DNA of 64,000 nt, from positions 3,928,676 through 3,992,675 of the forward strand of contig NZ_CP147012.1 of assembly GCF_037126285.1 (NCBI RefSeq). Direction: 5' to 3'. Of this stretch, positions 9,131-17,459 are shown piece by piece. The translations under genes were made by a program, and so were the position numbers. The stretch comes from Bernardetia sp. MNP-M8. GTDB taxonomy: Bacteria > Bacteroidota > Bacteroidia > Cytophagales > Bernardetiaceae. Every line of letters starts with the position of its first letter. The stretch's first letter is position 1. A model generated the notes under the pieces. That model had not been told where the DNA came from. It was given only the letters and a program-made list of their open reading frames with translations, and made no database searches.

Positions 9131-9155
9131 AATAACAACAGGTTATTAACTTTTC

Positions 9156-9190
9156 AACCCTAAGGGTCTTTAGCGACCCTTAGGGTTTTT
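9156..9190 (+). terminator. Rho-independent terminator of ettA
   Basis: AACCCTAAGGGTC pairs with GACCCTTAGGGTT over a 6-nt loop and runs into TTTTT. It begins 26 bases after the ettA stop. Confidence 0.85.
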
Positions 9191-9275
9191 ACGTAAAAAT
9201 AAATTTAACATTTTCAAGACTTTTTACGTACTAGGTAATACCAACTACTAAAACTACTTTTCATTAAATTACTTT

Positions 9276-10505
9276 ATGCCTACTCAACTTCCTACCAAAA
9301 CGGTTTGTCTTAATTGTGATTACGAGGTTAAAACAGAAAATAAATATTGTCCGAATTGTGGACAAGAAAATGCTGATAAACGTATTTCTTTATACCTTTT
9401 ATTGAAAGATGCTATTGCAACAGCTTTTAATTTTGAGTCAAGAGTATTCAAAACCATTCCTTATTTTCTTTTCTACCCAGGAAAACTAACCAATGAGTTT
9501 TTAAATGGAAAACGAGTGCGTTATATGCACCCTTTTAAAATTTATTTGCTTTCTAGTTTGCTTTTTTTCTTTGTCGTTATCAAATTATTTACGCCAAGTA
9601 TTGAAAAAGCTATAAGAGATATTAGTACTACAAATGAAGAGAATCCAGATAGTGAAATTACCTCAAATGACTCTGCTATCACAAGCAATAAAATAGATCC
9701 ACTCAAGGATTTAGAAACAGGATGGAATAATTATGAATCAAATGATAGTATTTCAGAAGATTCTCTAGTAAATACATTATCAAGTCAATTTGCTAAAAAA
9801 CAAATAGTTATAAGAGATTCGTTATCTAAAGTAATTGCTGCAATTAGGGAAGGAAAGATAAATGACTCTACTATAAATATAGATTCTTTAGAGAATTTAG
9901 TCCAAGATAGTGCAGTTTTGGCAGAAACGATTATGCTTTTTGACAATAAAGTTAAGGAGAAACAAGGCAAACTTCATAGGTTTTTTCGTTTGATACAAGA
10001 TAGAAGAATGACTGCTGAATCATTATTAGACTCTATAAATATAGTTGCAGTTGGAGATAACAAAAAAAATGTTATAAATATGCAATTTGCTGAACAATTG
10101 CTAAAGATTGGCAGAAATGATCCTGCTATATTTTTGGCAAATATTATCAATAATATTGGTACACTTATGTTTTTTACGCTGCCTTTATTAGCATTTTGTT
10201 TTATGCCTTTTTATATAAGACGAAAAAAATATTATATAGACCATCTTATTTTTACGCTTCATTTACAAGGGTTTACATTTATAATTCTGACACTTGCAGC
10301 ATTATTCTTTCATTGGAATTTTTGGATAATTAGCTTGCTTATGTTCTTAGGACTGGTAATTTATGTTTGGCTTGCTTTTAAGAATGTATACAAACAAGGG
10401 TTTATCAAAACAACTATTAAAGCATGTATTATTTCTATGCTTTATGCAACTATACTTATGTTTATGCTTTCTATTAATTTATTGTATTCTTTCTTTATGT
10501 TTTAA
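9276..10505 (+). CDS. DUF3667-type zinc-ribbon membrane protein
   Basis: 409 residues of unknown function. The N-terminus is a zinc ribbon (C11, C14, C25, C28: CLNC...CPNC). After it comes the DUF3667-like block with YFLFYPGKLTNEFLNGKR and a first membrane helix near 90-110. A long polar central region (about 115-270, rich in D/S/N) follows, and three or four hydrophobic helices lie at the C-terminus. The layout suggests a cytoplasmic zinc ribbon on an inner-membrane protein with a soluble loop. The family is widespread in Bacteroidota and has no assigned role. Confidence 0.7.
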   Translation: MPTQLPTKTVCLNCDYEVKTENKYCPNCGQENADKRISLYLLLKDAIATAFNFESRVFKTIPYFLFYPGKLTNEFLNGKRVRYMHPFKIYLLSSLLFFFVVIKLFTPSIEKAIRDISTTNEENPDSEITSNDSAITSNKIDPLKDLETGWNNYESNDSISEDSLVNTLSSQFAKKQIVIRDSLSKVIAAIREGKINDSTINIDSLENLVQDSAVLAETIMLFDNKVKEKQGKLHRFFRLIQDRRMTAESLLDSINIVAVGDNKKNVINMQFAEQLLKIGRNDPAIFLANIINNIGTLMFFTLPLLAFCFMPFYIRRKKYYIDHLIFTLHLQGFTFIILTLAALFFHWNFWIISLLMFLGLVIYVWLAFKNVYKQGFIKTTIKACIISMLYATILMFMLSINLLYSFFMF

Positions 10506-10512
10506 TTTTATA

Positions 10513-10878
10513 TCAAAACTCGTCTTCAAATTCCATCAAAAAAAGCTCATGCGCCGATTTTAATTCTTGAAGTGATTTTAAAGTTACTTTATCAATTTCT
10601 ATATTTTGCTCTTGAGCTTTGTGAATTGTTGTTTTACAAACTTCAATACCTTTTAAATACATTTGATTTGCCTTTTCATAGTTGCCTAAATTGGTATATA
10701 ATTCGGCTGCATGATAATAGGTAGGAACATACTCAGCGTGATTTTGAAGTAAATTTTCATAATAACTTACGGCTTTTTGGGTATCTGTTTTGAGGTATTC
10801 GGTTGCAACTGCATATAATAAAAATGTATCGTTGGGTTCTTTTTCTAAGAATTTTAATAGCTGTTCTATGCGTTCCAT
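10513..10878 (-). CDS. Small tetratricopeptide-repeat protein
   Basis: 121 residues, helical, with one or two recognisable TPR units (for example AVSYYENLLQNHAEYVPTYY and AELYTNLGNYEKANQMYLKG). It has no signal peptide, so it is probably a cytoplasmic protein-interaction module. It is convergent with the DUF3667 gene (7 bp between stops) and divergent from the gene at 10971. Confidence 0.7.
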   Translation of the reverse strand: MERIEQLLKFLEKEPNDTFLLYAVATEYLKTDTQKAVSYYENLLQNHAEYVPTYYHAAELYTNLGNYEKANQMYLKGIEVCKTTIHKAQEQNIEIDKVTLKSLQELKSAHELFLMEFEDEF

Positions 10879-10917
10879 ATTTGTTTATGAATAGTTGTAA
10901 AATTATTTTTTTGATTA

Positions 10918-10934
10918 CAAATTTAGTAATTTTG
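10918..10934. promoter_or_regulatory. Back-to-back putative -7 elements for the divergent pair
   Basis: Plus-strand TAATTTTG (10927-10934) and minus-strand TAAATTTG (10925-10918) both fit TAnnTTTG and are one base apart. They point at the genes at 10971 (plus) and 10878 (minus), and support the downstream ATG at 10971 over the long upstream extension of that frame. Basis is consensus match only. Confidence 0.35.
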
Positions 10935-10970
10935 CAATATATATTTTTGACAAAAACTAAAGAAAGTATA

Positions 10971-11375
10971 ATGCAAAGAGAAAAAGATTATTTAAAGAAA
11001 AAAATAGACAAACTTGCTGTAGTATTAGCAGAACTTTTAGCTAAAGTAACCAAAACAGAGGTTGCTTTCACAAAAGAAGAGTTTGCAGCCGAGTTTGATA
11101 AAGTTTTAAACGAAGAATCAAATCTCACTATTGCTATGGTTTTAGAAATGAAAGCTGAGGTTTTTTTACAAGTCTTGAGAGACGAATATGAATTTAATCC
11201 AAATCAACTCCATATTTTAGCAGATTTATTATATCAATATTCCTTAAATTTTGAAGAGAATGGAGAAAATTTGAATAGTAAAATAGTTGCTCTCTATGAA
11301 AGTTGTATTGATGAGGGAATTGCACTTTCATTAGATAAGTATAAATTGATAGATTTCTTGAAAAATAAAATGTAG
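10971..11375 (+). CDS. Conserved-looking protein of unknown function
   Basis: 134 residues, mostly helical, acidic, with no signal peptide or membrane helix; it begins MQREKDYLKKKIDKLAVVLA. I do not recognise a domain. The ATG at 10971 is preferred to a frame extension to 10803, because the extension overlaps the divergent TPR gene and crosses the promoter boxes. The stop codon TAG is embedded in a REP unit (11372-11393). Confidence 0.6.
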   Translation: MQREKDYLKKKIDKLAVVLAELLAKVTKTEVAFTKEEFAAEFDKVLNEESNLTIAMVLEMKAEVFLQVLRDEYEFNPNQLHILADLLYQYSLNFEENGENLNSKIVALYESCIDEGIALSLDKYKLIDFLKNKM

Positions 11376-11393
11376 CATACTCTTCAGAGTGTG
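11372..11393 (+). repeat. REP unit overlapping a stop codon
   Basis: GTAGCATA followed by CTCTTCAGAG and TGTG: a 22-nt unit with 5' tag GTAGC and a short stem. It matches the unit downstream of the RAYT (minus 54366-54345) and the one at minus 58009-57988 with about three differences each. Its GTAG contains the TAG stop of the preceding gene. Confidence 0.6.
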
Positions 11394-11404
11394 AAAAAAA
11401 TGAT

Positions 11405-11998
11405 ATGAATAAAATAGACATACAAAAAAACACCAAAAAGTGGTTTGAAGAATGGATTTTGAAATTAAATCTTTGCCCTTTTGCTCATTCTGTTTATGCA
11501 AAAAAGGAAATTCGTTTTGAGATAGAAGAAAGTGATAGTTTTGAAAAATGCATACAGAAAGCTGTTTCTGAAATTGAACTTTTACAAGATAATGATAATG
11601 AACAAAGTCAAAATTACATAGACACAACACTTTTAGTTTTTCCAAATATTTTTTTTAACCTTTTTGAAAAGATAAATAACGAAGAAAATACGCTGTTCAA
11701 CGACTTTCTAGACTTTGTTGCTGTATTGGATTTATATTTGGAGCAAAATAACTTAGAAGAAAAATTTCAACTTGTAGCTTTTCATCCCAATTATATTTTT
11801 GCAGGGGAAGATATAAATTCAAAAAGTCATTTTACTAATCGCAGTCCTTACCCAATTTTACATATTTTGAGAGAAGAAAGTGTAGAAAATGCAATTATAA
11901 ATTATAATCAAGTAGAAGCTATACCTCAAAAAAATATAGAAAAATTAGAAAAAATGAAAGATACTGACTTTGAATGGTTAAAATTTTTTTCTTCATAG
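11405..11998 (+). CDS. DUF1415 family protein
   Basis: 197 residues. The opening TKKWFEEWILKLNLCPFAH, the later LVAFHPNYIFAG and the NRSPYPILHILREESVE block are the hallmarks of DUF1415, a soluble family of unknown function that carries conserved Cys and His residues. No signal peptide. It starts 11 bp after the REP unit at 11372 and probably shares a transcript with the preceding gene. Confidence 0.75.
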   Translation: MNKIDIQKNTKKWFEEWILKLNLCPFAHSVYAKKEIRFEIEESDSFEKCIQKAVSEIELLQDNDNEQSQNYIDTTLLVFPNIFFNLFEKINNEENTLFNDFLDFVAVLDLYLEQNNLEEKFQLVAFHPNYIFAGEDINSKSHFTNRSPYPILHILREESVENAIINYNQVEAIPQKNIEKLEKMKDTDFEWLKFFSS

Positions 11999-12067
11999 TT
12001 TTCGAAATCCTTAGGGTGTAAATAAACATTCAACTTATCACTAATAGTTAATCATTAATCACTAAAA

Positions 12068-13600
12068 ATGTACGGTTCTTCTTCCTCTTCTCGTTCGCCT
12101 TTCTCTCAGTTAGACTGGATGACAATTTTATTGTTTTTTGGACTTCTAACTTGGGGTTGGATTAGTATTTATGCAGCCATTTACGACGCTGAAAAAACCT
12201 ATACCATTACTCAATTTTTATTTAAGACCAATGCAGGAAAACAAATCGTTTGGATTGGACTAGCAACAATGTTGGCTTTGGTTTTGATGCTTTTAGATGT
12301 TCGGCTTTTCGCTTCTGTTTCCCCCTTTTTTTATATTGGAACAATGGCTTTACTGGTCGGAGTTTTACTTTTTGGAAGAGAAGTAGCAGGGTCAAAGTCG
12401 TGGTTTGATTTTGGAGGAATTCGCTTTCAACCTGCCGAACTCGCCAAAGTAGGAACAGCTCTGATGATAGCCTTTTTCTTAGGAAATAAACGGGTGAGTG
12501 CCGAAAAATGGAAATATATTGGTGTTTTGATGGTCATTATTGGCATTCCTGCCGTTCTTACAATTTTGCAAGGAGATACAGGTTCTGCAATGGTTTTTGC
12601 TAGTTTTTTCATCGTTTTTTATCGTGAAGGGTTGCCTTCTTTTATTATGGTGGCTGGTCTTTCTGCTATTTTACTTCTGGTGGCTACACTTGTTATGCTC
12701 TCCGATTTGTGGGGATTGATGCAGCGAATTATTGTCATTGGAGGAACAGTTTTACTCTGTATTCAGCTCATAGATTTTTTTAGAAGGCGAGCAGAAGACC
12801 GTCCAAAATGGTTTGTTTTTGCAATAGAAATCGGCTTGAATGTTATTCTTTTAACTATTCCTTGGTGGCTTCCTGTTCAAGAGTATCAGTCAGAAGATAT
12901 TGCTCTTATCAAATCTGAATCTTTCAAACAAAATTTGATGTGGCTAAGTGGTGTTTTTGCTGTTTGGTTATTTATTAAAGGAATTTTTTCAATTACAATA
13001 GACAAAAAATACAAACCGATTTGGCTTGTGGGATTTATCGTAATTGCTGCTGTAGCAATTGTAGGAGGACTAGACTTTTTTGTAAAAGATGTTTTGAAAG
13101 AATATCAGCGCAAAAGATTAGAAGTTTTAGTCGATCCAACACAAGGAAAACAAGATTTTGGCTGGCAAGTCTATAACTCAAAAAGTGCCATCAGTTCAGG
13201 AGGACTAACAGGAAAAGGATTTTTAGAAGGCACACACACAAAACTTAATTATGTACCTGACCAAAGTACCGATTTTATTTATTGTACCATCGGAGAAGAA
13301 CAAGGCTGGGTAGGAAGTTTTGGTGTTTTAGTGTTGTTTGTTTTGCTATTTTTCAGACTTATTCACGTTGCAGAACGGCAAAAATCAAAGTTTTCTAGGG
13401 TGTATGCGTATGGTGTAGTTTCAATTTTGTTTTATCACTTTGTAGTAAATATCGGAATGACAATCGGACTTTTTCCTGTAATTGGTATTCCTTTGCCATT
13501 CTTTAGTTATGGAGGTTCGTCGCTATGGGGTTTTACGCTATTACTCTTTATTTTGGTAAAACTAGATATGCACCGTAAAATTGAAGTCAAAATTGATTAA
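12068..13600 (+). CDS. rodA: Rod-shape SEDS glycosyltransferase RodA
   Basis: 510 residues, polytopic. SEDS motifs are present: WFDFGGIRFQPAELAK, the ILQGDTGSA block, and the C-terminal FPVIGIPLPFFSYGGSS. It polymerises lipid II into glycan strands with a class B PBP for lateral wall growth. It is longer than E. coli RodA (about 370); the extra length lies in the middle (about residues 210-330) with added hydrophobic segments. No mreBCD or PBP2 gene is next to it. An AT-rich run of short repeats lies directly before the ATG. Confidence 0.88.
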   Translation: MYGSSSSSRSPFSQLDWMTILLFFGLLTWGWISIYAAIYDAEKTYTITQFLFKTNAGKQIVWIGLATMLALVLMLLDVRLFASVSPFFYIGTMALLVGVLLFGREVAGSKSWFDFGGIRFQPAELAKVGTALMIAFFLGNKRVSAEKWKYIGVLMVIIGIPAVLTILQGDTGSAMVFASFFIVFYREGLPSFIMVAGLSAILLLVATLVMLSDLWGLMQRIIVIGGTVLLCIQLIDFFRRRAEDRPKWFVFAIEIGLNVILLTIPWWLPVQEYQSEDIALIKSESFKQNLMWLSGVFAVWLFIKGIFSITIDKKYKPIWLVGFIVIAAVAIVGGLDFFVKDVLKEYQRKRLEVLVDPTQGKQDFGWQVYNSKSAISSGGLTGKGFLEGTHTKLNYVPDQSTDFIYCTIGEEQGWVGSFGVLVLFVLLFFRLIHVAERQKSKFSRVYAYGVVSILFYHFVVNIGMTIGLFPVIGIPLPFFSYGGSSLWGFTLLLFILVKLDMHRKIEVKID

Positions 13601-13759
13601 ATCAGTTATCAGTCATCAGTCATCAGTTAATTTCAAATACTATTTTTCAGATTGATTGTAAGAAGGTATTTTCAGTCTCTTGTCTTTTCTCTTTATTTCT
13701 CTGTGGTTCAAAATGTATTTTTATTCCTCTGTGTTCTCTGCGAACTCTGTGTTTAAAAT

Positions 13760-13802
13760 GTATTCCGTATTTCATTTATAATTTACCATTTATAATTTAC
13801 CA
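13760..13802. repeat. AT-rich short repeat abutting the glycosyltransferase start
   Basis: CATTTATAATTTAC occurs twice in tandem directly before the TTG start. Similar AATTTAYAATT/AATTCAYAATT runs occur at 3184-3211, 42500-42520, 49865-49890 and 51378-51418. Upstream, 13605-13630 has ATCAGTC repeats and 13690-13757 has CTCTGTG-type repeats. No promoter is resolvable here. Confidence 0.4.
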
Positions 13803-14582
13803 TTGTTAAAAATATCTATAATTACCGTCGTCCGAAATGCAAAAGAACTTTTCCTTCGAACGCTTGAATCTGTCAAAAATCAAACGTACAAAAACATAGA
13901 ATACGTAGTTGTTGATGGAAACTCTACGGACGGAACAAAAGAAATTATTGAAGAAAATCAAGAATTTATTACCACTTGGATTAGCGAAAAAGACAAAAGC
14001 CTTTATGATGCAATGAATAAAGGTCTGAAACTTAGCACAGGAGATTTTGTGTGGTTTCTACACGCAGGAGATACAATTCCAACTCCTCAAACTTTAGAAA
14101 ATGCGATAAATGATGTTTTGAATAAGGAAACAGACTTTCAAAAAATAGACTTCATTTATGGAAAAGTAAAGATTAAACATTTAGATAATACCTTCACAGA
14201 TTATCATAAAATTGCTCCCACAGAAAAACAATTAGCAAAAAAAGGATACAAAAATTTCTTAGAAGGAATGGTAATTTGTCATCAAGCAATGCTCGTTCGT
14301 AGAGAAATTGCACCTTTGTACGACCTTGATTTTAGATTAGCTGGAGATATAGATTGGTCTATTCGTCTTTTTAAAGAAATAGAAAAACGCAAAACGAATA
14401 AACAGGAAATTAGAGTAAAACAAACTGAAATAATAATTGCTCATTTTTTGGCAGGAGGAATTTCCACTTCACAAAAGAAAAAATCATTACAAGAACGTTT
14501 CAAAATCTTTCAAAAACATATTGGTTTTTTAGGTGCAGTTTGGCAGCATTTTATTATTTTTGGAAAGCGACTTTTTAAATAA
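13803..14582 (+). CDS. Family 2 glycosyltransferase
   Basis: 259 residues. The GT-A fold starts at once: KISIITVVRNAKELFLRTLE, then VVVDGNSTDGT and a DxD-like site near DFVWFLHAGD. A further acidic/aromatic motif, DLDFRLAGDIDWSIRLFK, is typical of GT2 enzymes that extend surface polysaccharides. Start is TTG at 13803: the only upstream in-frame ATG (13758) is followed by a stop, and the domain begins within four residues. It precedes five tandem paralogs by 12 bp and may share their transcript. Confidence 0.82.
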   Translation: MLKISIITVVRNAKELFLRTLESVKNQTYKNIEYVVVDGNSTDGTKEIIEENQEFITTWISEKDKSLYDAMNKGLKLSTGDFVWFLHAGDTIPTPQTLENAINDVLNKETDFQKIDFIYGKVKIKHLDNTFTDYHKIAPTEKQLAKKGYKNFLEGMVICHQAMLVRREIAPLYDLDFRLAGDIDWSIRLFKEIEKRKTNKQEIRVKQTEIIIAHFLAGGISTSQKKKSLQERFKIFQKHIGFLGAVWQHFIIFGKRLFK

Positions 14583-14594
14583 ACTTTATTTTAT

Positions 14595-15293
14595 ATGTCA
14601 CAAACCTCAAATAAATTTTCCTCTGTTATTGGATTCCTTTTATTAGTTGGAATTATAGGCTTTACTGTTTTTATAAATTTCTTTGTTGATAAATCCATTA
14701 ATCAACAGAATAATAAAGAGAATAGTGCATTTGAATATATAGTCTTAGAAGAGAGAGATTTGATTTCTCTTTGGAAGCTAAAAGACTTAGACACTAATCC
14801 ATTGACTATTGATCCAAAGAAACCAATATCACATATAGGTATTAATGAGAGTTTTAAATTTGAGCAGTATGATTCATTAATAAGTAGTGAAATGTTTAAG
14901 AAAATACCTGATTCACTAAAACATCTATCAGAAATATTTAATGAAGGTAATCAGCAGAAAGCTATTATAAATTATGGTACATTAAGTTTGAAACATGATT
15001 CCAAAGGTAACTACATAGGAACACCTGAAAGTATCAAAATAAAGAATTATGATATTAATTTTATAGATTCTACTCAACTAATGGAAATAGGAAAAACGTT
15101 ATTAAAGTATCAGATTGATAATATTTCTACTCCTACTTCAGAACAATTTACAAAAATTGATTTGAAAGATGGTAGAAAATTATTCTTAATCAGAAAAGCT
15201 ATAAAAATACAAGATGATTACTACAGAAACATACTAGGGAATGCAATATATTTGAATGACAGTACAAGAATAATTTATCCATCACACAAATAA
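14595..15293 (+). CDS. Tandem membrane-anchored family, paralog 1 of 5
   Basis: 232 residues, family not recognised. A membrane helix at about residues 11-30 (VIGFLLLVGIIGFTVFINFF) is followed by a ~200-residue domain. It carries the motifs shared by all five: LWKLKDLDT near 50, INYG near 115, KYQI near 165, FTKIDLKDGRKLFLI near 185 and a C-terminal YLNDSTRIIYP. The short polar N-terminus suggests N-in topology with the domain outside the inner membrane. Bases 14661-14686 are identical to stretches in paralogs 2 and 4. Confidence 0.7.
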   Translation: MSQTSNKFSSVIGFLLLVGIIGFTVFINFFVDKSINQQNNKENSAFEYIVLEERDLISLWKLKDLDTNPLTIDPKKPISHIGINESFKFEQYDSLISSEMFKKIPDSLKHLSEIFNEGNQQKAIINYGTLSLKHDSKGNYIGTPESIKIKNYDINFIDSTQLMEIGKTLLKYQIDNISTPTSEQFTKIDLKDGRKLFLIRKAIKIQDDYYRNILGNAIYLNDSTRIIYPSHK

Positions 15294-15296
15294 AAT

Positions 15297-16052
15297 ATGC
15301 GACAAAGTCTAAAAAATAAACTCTCTACTTTCATTGGAATCATTTTACTTCTTTTAGTAATAGGTTTTACTGTTTTTATAAATTTCTTTGTTGAAGAATC
15401 GACAGAAGAAATAAAAGAGGTGGAGAATGTAGTTTTTGAGCAAGAAGCAGTATTAGAAGATACTTTAGTAAATTTTAAAGACAGGTATTTTACAGAAGCT
15501 GAGTTATCTGATTTGTGGAAACTAGAAAATATACACACAGATTCTATAGTAACAAATGAAATAGAAAACCGAACATACATGAAAATTTATAAAGAATTAG
15601 GATTTACAAAACTTAATCCTTTTAGAGATTCTGCATTAATTGAAATACTCGGCGAGTCTGAAATGCGTGAATTATTTATAGATGTTTCATCAAAATATAC
15701 AATTTACAACGGAATAATTTCATTCAAACACGTAGAACAAGATGATGCTAGTTTATCTAATACAGATTCTTTTATTGAATATTTCGAATATTTTTCAATA
15801 GAATATACAAAAGCTAGTGATTTCGAACCAGCAATGAGAGAAATTGCTCACTTAATTGTAAAATATCAAATTGAATCTATTACTACATTGCCAGAAGCAG
15901 GTAATTTTACCAAAATTGAATTCAAAGGTGGAGGAGCTTTATTTTTAGTAAAGGAAAATGCAGAAATAATAGATAATTCTTATAAGAACACAATCAACAA
16001 AGCACGTTATTTAAATGATAGTACACAAATAGTCTTACCTTCTGATTATTAA
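15297..16052 (+). CDS. Tandem membrane-anchored family, paralog 2 of 5
   Basis: 251 residues, the longest of the set. Membrane helix about 12-31, then an acidic linker. The family motifs appear as LSDLWKLENIHTDS, YNGIISFKH, VKYQIESI, FTKIEFKGGGALFLV and YLNDSTQIVLP. It starts 3 bp after paralog 1 ends, implying co-translation. KDGR of the other members is replaced by KGGG. Confidence 0.7.
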   Translation: MRQSLKNKLSTFIGIILLLLVIGFTVFINFFVEESTEEIKEVENVVFEQEAVLEDTLVNFKDRYFTEAELSDLWKLENIHTDSIVTNEIENRTYMKIYKELGFTKLNPFRDSALIEILGESEMRELFIDVSSKYTIYNGIISFKHVEQDDASLSNTDSFIEYFEYFSIEYTKASDFEPAMREIAHLIVKYQIESITTLPEAGNFTKIEFKGGGALFLVKENAEIIDNSYKNTINKARYLNDSTQIVLPSDY

Positions 16053-16058
16053 AATGTT

Positions 16059-16721
16059 ATGTCACAAAGCCCAACAACAAGTAAATTTTCGTCTTTTATT
16101 GGAATAGTTCTCTTACTCATAATTATAGTTTTCACTGTTTTTATAAGTTTTTCAGAGAAAATATCAATAGAAGAATTAGTAAAAGTTACGACAGATGAGC
16201 AAATAGATGAAATACCCTTGCACAAAGATTTTACTAAAATAGAAATAGAACGACTTTGGCAATTAGAAGGAGTTGAATCCAAAAAGGTAGTTATACCAAA
16301 CAAAGAAAAGGAACTGTATATGTCAGTTAATAAAAGACGAAAACGTTTTGGTTTTGCTTTTTTACCTGATGTGAGTGAATATGAAAGAGATTTTCTTTCA
16401 AAAGATAGTTCATATATTCATTACGGAATATTGAAATTTAATAGAAATGAAAGAATGAAAATAGAAACCTTCGAACTTCTATATTATGATATGAATTCTG
16501 TTGCCTCACATGTGGGTCATTTGATTACAAATTTTCAGATAAGTTCTATATATATCTTGCCAGAAAATAATTATTTCACCTGTATTAATTTGAAAGATAG
16601 TTCAAAAGTGTTTTTAATAAAGGACAATAAGACAATAGAAAACACTTATTACAAGGAGTTTATAAAAGAAGCCAAGTTTCTAAATGATAGTACAAAATTA
16701 TATTTGCCTAAAGTAGAATGA
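16059..16721 (+). CDS. Tandem membrane-anchored family, paralog 3 of 5
   Basis: 220 residues. It has the same membrane helix and motif order, but is more diverged: ERLWQLEGVE, IHYGILKF, ITNFQISSI, FTCINLKDSSKVFLI and FLNDSTKLYLP. The hydrophobic helix ends in ISFSEK rather than INFFVE. It starts 6 bp after paralog 2. Confidence 0.68.
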   Translation: MSQSPTTSKFSSFIGIVLLLIIIVFTVFISFSEKISIEELVKVTTDEQIDEIPLHKDFTKIEIERLWQLEGVESKKVVIPNKEKELYMSVNKRRKRFGFAFLPDVSEYERDFLSKDSSYIHYGILKFNRNERMKIETFELLYYDMNSVASHVGHLITNFQISSIYILPENNYFTCINLKDSSKVFLIKDNKTIENTYYKEFIKEAKFLNDSTKLYLPKVE

Positions 16722-16748
16722 AGTTATTATTCTAAATGAATACTCAAT

Positions 16749-17450
16749 ATGCCACAGAACCCAACATCAAATAAATTTTCATCAATCGTAGGTTTTCTTT
16801 TACTGATTGGAGTTATTGGTTTTACTGTTTTTATAAATTTCTTTGTAGAAAAGCCTGTTGAAGAAATAAAAGAGGAAGAAGAAATAATAGAAACAGCAGA
16901 ACCAGAATTTAGTATTTTAGATTCTGCTGACTTAGCTGATTTGTGGAAGCTAGAAAAATTACAAACAGATTCTATAAACTTTCATTATGAGAAGCTAAGA
17001 AAGCATATTCAAATCAATAAAAACTTTGGTTATATAACTACTGAACTTATTAATAACTCCAACAACTTAGAACCTAATACGAAAAGACGTTTACAAGAAG
17101 CATACAATAACTTCGACCAAGGTAAGGTTATTATCAATTATGGAATGTTAGATTTTGAATATTCTTACCCTACAAGCTATACTACTAAACTTGAAGAGTT
17201 CGATATCAAAGAATCTGACTCTAGTTATTATTATCAGCTTAAAGAGATTGGAGTGTTATTTTTAAAGTATCAGATAAAATCTATTTTTACCGAATCAAAG
17301 GCAGGAGATTTTACTAAAATTGAATTAAAAGATGGAAGACAGTTATTTTTGATAAGACAAAATGCAGAAATAAAAACGGAATATTCCCAAAAACTTATCG
17401 AACGAGCAGAGTATCTGAATGATAGTACAAAAGTAATTTATCCTTATTAA
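16749..17450 (+). CDS. Tandem membrane-anchored family, paralog 4 of 5
   Basis: 233 residues, closest to paralogs 1 and 2 in the N-terminus (FLLLIGVIGFTVFINFFVEK). Motifs: LADLWKLEKLQTDS, INYGMLDFE, LKYQIKSI, FTKIELKDGRQLFLI and YLNDSTKVIYP. It starts 27 bp after paralog 3, the widest gap in the row. Bases 16821-16846 match paralogs 1 and 2 exactly. Confidence 0.7.
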   Translation: MPQNPTSNKFSSIVGFLLLIGVIGFTVFINFFVEKPVEEIKEEEEIIETAEPEFSILDSADLADLWKLEKLQTDSINFHYEKLRKHIQINKNFGYITTELINNSNNLEPNTKRRLQEAYNNFDQGKVIINYGMLDFEYSYPTSYTTKLEEFDIKESDSSYYYQLKEIGVLFLKYQIKSIFTESKAGDFTKIELKDGRQLFLIRQNAEIKTEYSQKLIERAEYLNDSTKVIYPY

Positions 17451-17459
17451 AAATAGAAT

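Noticed and set aside
10803-10970. 56-codon N-terminal extension of the 10971 gene
   Set aside because: It overlaps the divergent TPR gene and crosses both -7 boxes; it is hydrophobic only because it reads the opposite strand of A/T-rich DNA.
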